From assembly GCA_003550325.1 (NCBI GenBank), contig QKWP01000444.1:110261-174260 (forward strand): a stretch of DNA of 64,000 nt, given 5' to 3'. This document shows, in pieces, positions 57,761 to 64,000 of the stretch (within the stretch, counting starts at the first letter, position 1; every line of letters begins with the position of its first letter). This DNA comes from Gigaspora rosea (taxonomy: Eukaryota; Glomeromycota; Glomeromycetes; Diversisporales; Gigasporaceae). Position numbers and translations under genes: made by a program. The notes below the pieces were generated by a model. It was not told the DNA's origin. It saw only the letters and a list, made by a program, of their open reading frames with translations, and did not search any database.

Positions 57761-59216
57761 TCTGAATTGGAAACTCATATAATTAAAATGCTATTAATAA
57801 ATACTTATTTTATGAAATGAACCATTTTAAAACCCCCAAATAAAATTAATATATTCTAGCATATTATACTTGGGTGTGATTTTGATGATTGTTTCAAATT
57901 TATATATTTTATCTAGGTAGCAATAGATATAACCTGATTAATAGATACTTATATAGATAATCTGGGTGACCATTATATGGATACTGTAGATACAGACTTA
58001 TGACATCTTTTAGTTACGTCTTATATAAAAAGTTGCGTCAAGCCGGTTCATAAAATAAATGCGGCTGATCTGTAACTAGTTATATAATTAAACCTGCATC
58101 TGTTGCATAGATAACGGGTGCATACAACCTCTATTTTTTGTGGGGGGGTTTTTTGATCGTCTAAAGCGCATCCACTTGTTTAAGCGAGTACTAAAGGTAA
58201 TGGCGAGAGCATAAATTTTGACTATTCCGGATCAATACGATGTTAGCTAGTCGGAAAACACTTTTACGGGCAGGATGGAACTCAAGATTGTTACAGTACA
58301 AGTTCAATATGAAAGGACATTTAGATAGATAATTTACTAAGGGGGACGATTTATGAGAATTCTTCTAATTATCGAAAGTTCGAAGGCCATACAGATTATA
58401 TTCTATCATCGAGGGGACTAGCATTTATATACAGATTCAGAGGTCATGGAGAAACATAGGATGATTAAATGATCTGCCCAAAGACATATCACGATTTGAT
58501 TAAAAAAATAATTCATATTATGTTCGAATATGACTGTCCAAGTGAACGAATTTTTATGCAAAACTGTAAATTGCCCGTCCCACTTTTTTTATTCATCCGT
58601 TTTATTCTGATTCCTACCTTATAAGCATATATAAATAAATATGTACATTTGGTGGCAGTATTTAGAATGGTTAGGAAGAAAGAGCTGAATAGTTCCTTAT
58701 AAATCGTTTCTACAAAGTCCAAACTCGTTTGTGTCTAAGTTAACAAATAGGTAAATAGTTAGACGTGAAGTCTCACCCGCCTATTATTGCTTGTGTTGAT
58801 CGTTACCTTGTTAGCCCTTATATAACTCTTGTCTAAAAACTTTCTCGTCGTTGTTCTTATCACGACATCGTATTCGAAACTATTTATTCAAATGCTATTG
58901 TAAACTACAGAGCTAAATTCCTTATTTTATTGCCCTCACGAGTCTATAGTTACACATGTTTGCACGATAGTAGTTATACATCTAATTAGTGGAAAATAAA
59001 TTTTCATCGACGCTTGTTGTTTCACATTCAAAATGAAGAATACTGCAGTACTAAGAAAATAATCTGGTATATTTTCGCTATATGTGAGCCCAAGAGCCTT
59101 CAAATAACTAACTATGGATTGATCTCTATTATGGGAAATAAATAGTGTTAATTAACATTGAATTTTTTTTTATTCTTATTTTTAATTTTCATGATAAAAG
59201 AATTTAAAGCATAATA
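57761..59216. other. No recognisable gene
   Basis: Unique-looking, CpG-containing sequence missing from the homologous 35-kb block. A short plus-strand frame at about 58517-58616 (MFEYDCPSERIFMQNCKLPV...) has no assignable family. Confidence 0.4.
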
Positions 59217-59473
59217 CGGTCAATCCTCTATATATGCATGTGCGTTTATATATGAACTGGAGTTTCTTTAAGTGGATTCGGAATTTTTATATAAAACCAC
59301 CATTTCGGGGTTAATTTTATCATATGTACACTCTAAACTTAACCTTAATTTAACTATGAAATTCCAATCCACTTAAGCTCCATTCTCACCTACGTACGAC
59401 ATAAATATCTTATCTATTCATAATTTCATATGAAAATTGTAATGTTTACAGGATTTTACCCAAGGATTGACTG
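59217..59473. mobile_element. pogo/Tc1-like MITE (TA target)
   Basis: TA plus CGGTCAATCCTC at the left and AGGATTGACTG plus TA at the right. Inner inverted blocks GGAGTTTC..TTAAGTGGATT and AATCCACTTAAGCTCC are also present. The CAGTCAAYCCT start resembles pogo/Tigger-type termini. It lies about 130 bp upstream of the ML-domain gene. Confidence 0.65.
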
Positions 59474-59607
59474 TATATAAAATTTTTTTTTAATCGACTA
59501 TTGAGAAGTAAATTTTCCAATAAATAAAAAAATAGTTCTTCAATAATTACTGTAAAAGTAAATTATTTCAGCACTACTTTAGCTAAATATTATATATACA
59601 AAAAATA

Positions 59608-59986
59608 ATGACCAAAAATTTATTTTTGCATTTATTTTATTGGTTGCTCATTCCGTTACCGACGCTGTCTCACTCAAGAAAAAAGCCATCAAATTTCATA
59701 ACTGTAGTCCTTATATTGATGCACCTGTTATTAATGTAGTACTTTCACATGATCCACAAATTTCTCATCGAAGCAATACTTTTAATGTTTCTGGAACTCT
59801 AAACGAGGATATCATTGGTAGTGATCCTCTTGAAATCGATTTTCTTTATGAAAACCTGACTTCAATAAAATTTTGGCAATTTATTTTCCTAAAATTAAAG
59901 TCAATGCTATATTTAATGTATCTGTCACATATATTGATGTACCACAATTACCCAGCAAGTACATTCCTAATTACGAATCACGCTAA
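59608..59986 (+). pseudogene. ML-domain (NPC2-like lipid-binding) secreted protein, broken
   Basis: ATG 59608 is followed, after a one-base frame change in an A run, by a signal-peptide-like KFIFAFILLVAHSVTDA. Then come IKFHNCSPYIDAPVINVVLS, SNTFNVSGTLNEDIIGSDPL and EIDFLYENL, the N half of an MD-2-related lipid-recognition domain. After another frame change near 59865 it reads ILAIYFPKIKVNAIFNVSVT, YIDVPQLPSKYIPNYESR*. Family members bind sterols or phospholipids and are secreted or lysosomal/vacuolar. At least two frame changes and an early end (the usual terminal strand with its cysteine is missing) indicate a pseudogene, unless they are assembly errors in homopolymers. A remnant of its 3' end survives near 35185. 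Confidence 0.65.
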
Positions 59987-60092
59987 TACACATGATGTTA
60001 TAGTGTAGACTCGCAACTATTGGATTTCCTAGTAAAATGTTGAATAAATCTTTTCAATTTACTTATTTTAATAATTAATTTTAATAATTAAT

Positions 60093-60290
60093 GTCGCAGC
60101 TGATGCTGAAAACGGCTGATGCTGAAATTTGGGATCTTGATTTGAAACTATAAGCCCTGCTAAAATCTACTAATACTCTTTAAATATCAAACCTCACCCT
60201 AACCCTATAAGACAAAAATGAAAAAACCATTACAAAAAAATTTTAAAATTTTATATCAAAGTAGGTTAAAATTTCAGCATCAGCTGCGAC
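60093..60290. mobile_element. 198-bp MITE with 7-bp duplication and an internal empty site
   Basis: GTCGCAGCTGATGCTGAAA and TTTCAGCATCAGCTGCGAC are perfect complements. AATTAAT flanks both sides. The homologous sequence at about 35285-35330 (TTAATAATTAATAATTTG) has no element, so it shows the unoccupied site. Confidence 0.8.
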
Positions 60291-62160
60291 AATTAATATT
60301 TTATGAATTCTGTTTTGAGATTATTTAATTTAATGTCTCAGAAATTTATTTTATTCTCAATAGTAAAATTTATTTTTAAAATAAATTTTTATTTCTCAGA
60401 ATATATCAGTCATTTTTTCTCATCTTTTATGTTCTTTCATTTTCGTTTGTGGTTTCAGGGCTTTGCTCGATTTCTAATTGTTAATTTCATCTGGTATTAT
60501 GCAATTACACTTACCGGTATAGAGAACATATTTTTCGAGAATTTTATTCTCAAATTTTCTTCATAGAGTATCAAATGTTCTCATATCTAAAAGTATGTTC
60601 TCATAAGAACATGAGAACATATTTAACGCTTAAAATATTTTAAATATTATTTGCTTTTATTAAATTATTAGAAATATTATTACATTTTTTATGATTATTA
60701 TAGTAGTTAAACAAGCTCAAATATCCATACTTAATTAAATTTTCATATATAAAATTTTAAAATATCATTTTATATATGAGATTAGGGATACGGCTGGCCT
60801 TACGGCCGGGTCAACGATTGAGTCGACCCTCATCCTGCACCTTTGTGGGCAGGACCGCTCGATAAGAGAAGTGCTAGAATCGATTCTCTTATAAACCATA
60901 TTTTAGGCAAAGAAATTGGCTAAAAATCAAATTGTCGTTTATAAAATAGCCCTATATGCACGTTGTTTCGGATGCATCCATGTGCGTTATTTCGAAATAA
61001 GTGTGGATTTTTTTGAATCCAGTCAATCTTCCATACATGCATGTAGTTGGAAAAAATGCATTTATCGAATGTGCATTTATGAAAGTAAACTTATAGAAAG
61101 AAAGTGTATGTGAAGTGCAATCCTAAAACGTAAGTGCATGTGGAGTGCACACAAAGAAAAAAGTGCATTTATAGAAAGAAATGAAATTACAGCCTTATCT
61201 TACACCCCGTACAAACTCGCTTGCCTCACAGTAATTAATTAAGTGACAAGCATTGATGATATATTAAAGAATATCACATTCTTTTATATCACTCCGTTCC
61301 TGGTATAGACTGTTCAATAGAAAGGGGGAGATCTGCTTTTTCGCTAAAAATTTTTATTGGCCCAATAAATAAAGCATAACCAGACATATAATTATCTTTC
61401 TCAAAGAGCACTTTGATATTCGTGCTACGGGCTTAAACATTTTAAACCAAAATTGTCCTTTTTTAATTAAGAATTGGCACCCACTTTTAACGAAATGATT
61501 TTGATTCTTGATCATATCACTTCGTTTTACTTGCTCAGAACAACAGTTGTATTTATACTAAAAAACATTCGAAGCGCGGATGTATGCAAACCTTTTTAAC
61601 TTTACTGTTTTTACCTGTGCCACAATATATTAAAAAATATAAAGTCTATCGTACTTAAGCCTTCTTGTACGTATGTGACTTTTTAAAATCTATTAGTTTA
61701 TTGTATAAAGAAAAAAATTTTCAGTTACTATAGTAAAAAAATATTAGTGAGTTGAGTTGATCATTCTGGTTAACAAATTTTCGTCCCATGTTACCTTTTT
61801 TTTTTTTTCTTTTGTACTGCCTTGCCAAAATTATAATAATTAAAAATGAATAGAATTATTGTTCGAGCATTTTGTTATCGACTTAATAACACATGGGCGA
61901 TACTTGAAAATCCTCAATAATATCATTCCTTATATTATTGATTTATTATTTAAAATCTTATGAGTAGTTAAAAATATAACATAAAACTTGTGCACTATTC
62001 TGATCCTGGGAAATTGCAACAATATATTTTTATACTAGAGAAAATCCTAAGTTTGATTTAAATTATTAATATCATAAATTTTTCTTAGTCATTTACATTA
62101 ATAATTGATTTAATTGTACTTTTAACATTTAAACGCCTTGTTTCATTTGAAATCATTAAT
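60291..62160. other. Duplicated and intergenic sequence, no gene
   Basis: 60291-60780 continues the match to 35320-35815. 60782-60905 is the GC-rich segment related to 51978-52479 (ACGGCCGGGTCAAC, GTGGGCAGGACC, GATAAGAGAAGTGCTAGAAT). 60943-61003 is a CpG-retaining GTTATTTCGAAAT repeat. 61040-61180 has repeated GTGCATTTATAGAAAGAAA words. The frame at 60303-60566 is conserved with 35.3 kb only at DNA level and is not protein-like. Confidence 0.5.
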
Positions 62161-64000
62161 CTATAGTTTTGAATTTCCATGAGTTGGAATTGCATGTGCA
62201 TATTTTCGTTTTTTATACCACCGATAAACCATTAATGCAAAAATTATAATCAAAATACTAGCTAGAGATATTCCGATTATAACACTAATCATTATGCCAG
62301 TACTAATACTGTGCTCATTTTTATTGGGACTTGAATTAGAATTTGGATTAGGATTTGAAACGAGCAATGAGTTAGGGTCAAATGATTTAACCCATTTATA
62401 ATCAGAATCGTCACCAATATCGAGAATATACATGCTAGGATTTGCATACTCTTGTGAAAAGATGAAGCCTATAAATTTGTTCATTTATAATAATAGATTG
62501 AATTTATGCAAATGTGAATATGTACAAAAAAATAAAATAAAATAAATGTATATTTTATACATACCATAAGTAACGATCATATATCTTCCAACAATATTAG
62601 CAGTATGGCGTGATGGTATAGGTGGAGTAATACCAGAAATATTTGGTATAAACCACTCGTATGGATTGTTACGTATATCTAATACGGAGAGATCATGAAC
62701 TATTGGACTTTTTTGGTTAACACTAAATCCTCCATAAATGATAATACGATCGTTATTTAACCCTAAAAATACACGTATTATGCTGTAAGTATATTTAATA
62801 CTAATTAACTAATCTTAGGGATGCTTAGTCTTACCGAGCACCGATGTATGATGTGCACGCGCTTCAGGAATAGTTCCAACGGTAGTCTGAAAAAAAAGTT
62901 ATATTAGATATTTAATACATTTAATACATTAATATGCTAAGTCATGACTATAACTAAAACTTGGATCCGGTTAAGCTATCCAGATGACAAATTTGGCTAA
63001 TGATAATTTAAGATGATATCCGAATATCCTATATTAAAAAAAATTAAATGTACGTCTATTATCGGGAAATTTCGAAAATGTAAACAGTCAATGGGCATAT
63101 AATATGAGCAAGGTAATCGGAGAATTCCGGGATTTTGTAAATTTATAATGCATAACACAGTTATCTGGAGCAGGGACGGATAATGAAGTATAAGAGCTAT
63201 CCAAACAAATTAAACAGATATCTGATTATTTCGGTTGAAACGGACATAGATAACAGATAAGCAACTTGTTAACAGATATTGATGACGGATGAGCAAATGG
63301 ACAATCCAGGCTGAGTTAAACGGATATCCGGATTCAAGCACAAACTATAACATCACAATAAAAATTTTAATTTGCTAATAACTTAGATAGTAAAATGTAA
63401 AATAATTCAGCTGTTCAATGTTTAGCAAATTAAAATTTCTACCTATGCATTTAATAATGATTTACCATTATTTCCCACACATCATTTTTTGTATCATATA
63501 AATATATCTAATAAATATAACAGTTATTAAATAATTTAAAAGTATATATTAAATAAATAACTAAATTAAATGTCAAACCTCTCTTAAATTTGTAGGTCCA
63601 GTATCTACATATCCGCCTATATAAGCAATAATACCATTTGGCAGCAAAGTAGCAGAAAATGCATCTCTTGGCGTTGGAGCTTGGATTTGAGATCCTTTTG
63701 ACCAAGTTAATCCTATCGTATCCAAAATATCCATCCGATTTTCAAAAGTCCAGGTAGAATTTCCTGTCTCAATATTATATGATCCGCCGAAAATGTACAT
63801 TTTACCTGTATTATCAGTTACTGATTTAATGTATTCACGTCTAGGTGGCTTGATCCCTAGAATAGTAGGGGTATCCCACACATTTTTCAGAGTATCGAAT
63901 GTGTAAACTAAAGGAATGTCAGAATTAGGATTTTCAACTCCTCCACCAAATAAGAAAATGATGTCTTTGTTTGGTCCACCAGCAGATACTGCTGCTCTGC
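62161..64000 (-). CDS. Kelch-repeat protein with C-terminal membrane anchor (partial)
   Basis: Five exons on the minus strand join in frame: from beyond 64000 to 63579, 63507-63466, 62886-62835, 62762-62565 and 62468-62161 (TAG at 62163-62161). All introns are GT-AG. Repeats of kelch type are seen: DIIFLFGGGVENPNS, KMYIFGGSYNIETG, PRDAFSATLLPNGIIAYIGG, PEARAHHTSVLG, RIIIYGGFS, PSRHTANIVGRYMIVTYG. Each combines a GG pair with a hydrophobic strand. A Pro/Asn/Ser linker (NPNPNSNSSPNK) leads to a single membrane helix (ISVIIGISLASILIIIFAL) and a short basic tail (YRWYKKRKY). This predicts a type I membrane protein with an extracellular beta-propeller. Such kelch-TM proteins are frequent in Rhizophagus; ligand unknown. 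The visible part shows no break. Confidence 0.85.
62955..63343. mobile_element. hAT-like MITE inside an intron of the kelch gene
   Basis: CTTGGATCCGG at the left and CCGGATTCAAG at the right are near-perfect complements, and ACTATAAC flanks both sides (62947-62954, 63344-63351). An 8-bp duplication suggests hAT. The inside is dense in GGATAT / ATATCCG words. It makes up most of the 579-nt intron 62887-63465. Confidence 0.7.

Noticed and set aside
60303-60566. 87-codon Phe/Ile-rich frame
   Set aside because: AT-rich duplicated flank; the frame is not kept in the homologous 35.3-kb copy.
1-64000. CRISPR array, rRNA genes, intact tRNA genes, bacterial operons
   Set aside because: No regular spacer array, no rRNA or canonical tRNA sequence, and spliced genes indicate a eukaryotic nuclear region.

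Overview
The window looks like nuclear DNA of an arbuscular mycorrhizal fungus, most likely Rhizophagus or a close relative (Glomeromycotina). This is inferred from several things seen together: very AT-rich sequence, short GT-AG introns plus one GC-AG intron, a Sel1-repeat/TKL-type kinase relic, a leucine-rich-repeat family carrying QELDKLKKEQ coiled coils, WD40 plus ion-transport proteins, a BED-finger hAT transposase, a kelch-transmembrane gene, a small cysteine-rich secreted protein and many MITEs. No rRNA gene, CRISPR array or intact tRNA gene was seen.

Layout. 0.36-2.57 kb: broken Sel1-repeat/kinase gene (minus). 4.37-5.72 kb: intact LRR/coiled-coil gene (plus). 6.7-7.6 kb: candidate two-exon gene with a MITE in its intron. 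8.6-8.9 kb: short unknown reading frame (minus). 9.8-12.4 kb: broken hemocyanin/phenoloxidase-like type-3 copper gene (minus). 12.7-14.9 kb: structured tandem repeat, MITEs and a hAT transposase relic. 18.0-21.4 kb: decayed WD40/TRP-like channel gene. 20.7-31.6 kb and 38.9-46 kb: repeat-packed, gene-poor blocks almost free of CpG. 31.6-38.8 kb: second copies of the LRR and channel genes. 48.85 kb: secreted Cys-rich protein. 51.9-53.5 kb: satellite-like array. 54.2-61 kb: a further LRR copy and a broken ML-domain gene, in a block homologous to 31.6-36 kb. 62.2-64.0 kb: 3' part of a kelch-repeat membrane protein (minus), running off the window.

How it fits together. No operon or multi-gene system is visible. 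The dominant process is turnover. Two gene families, LRR/coiled coil (four copies) and WD40/channel (three pieces), have been duplicated together with their flanks, then truncated, fused and hit by transposons. Diagnostic target-site duplications point to PIF/Harbinger-like (TTA), Mutator-like (9 bp), hAT-like (8 bp) and Tc1/mariner-like (TA) non-autonomous elements. The best-supported unusual signal is the CpG loss confined to two blocks. Copies of the same repeat keep their CpGs outside the blocks, but inside them nearly all are changed to TpG, CpA or TpA. This fits long-term cytosine methylation.
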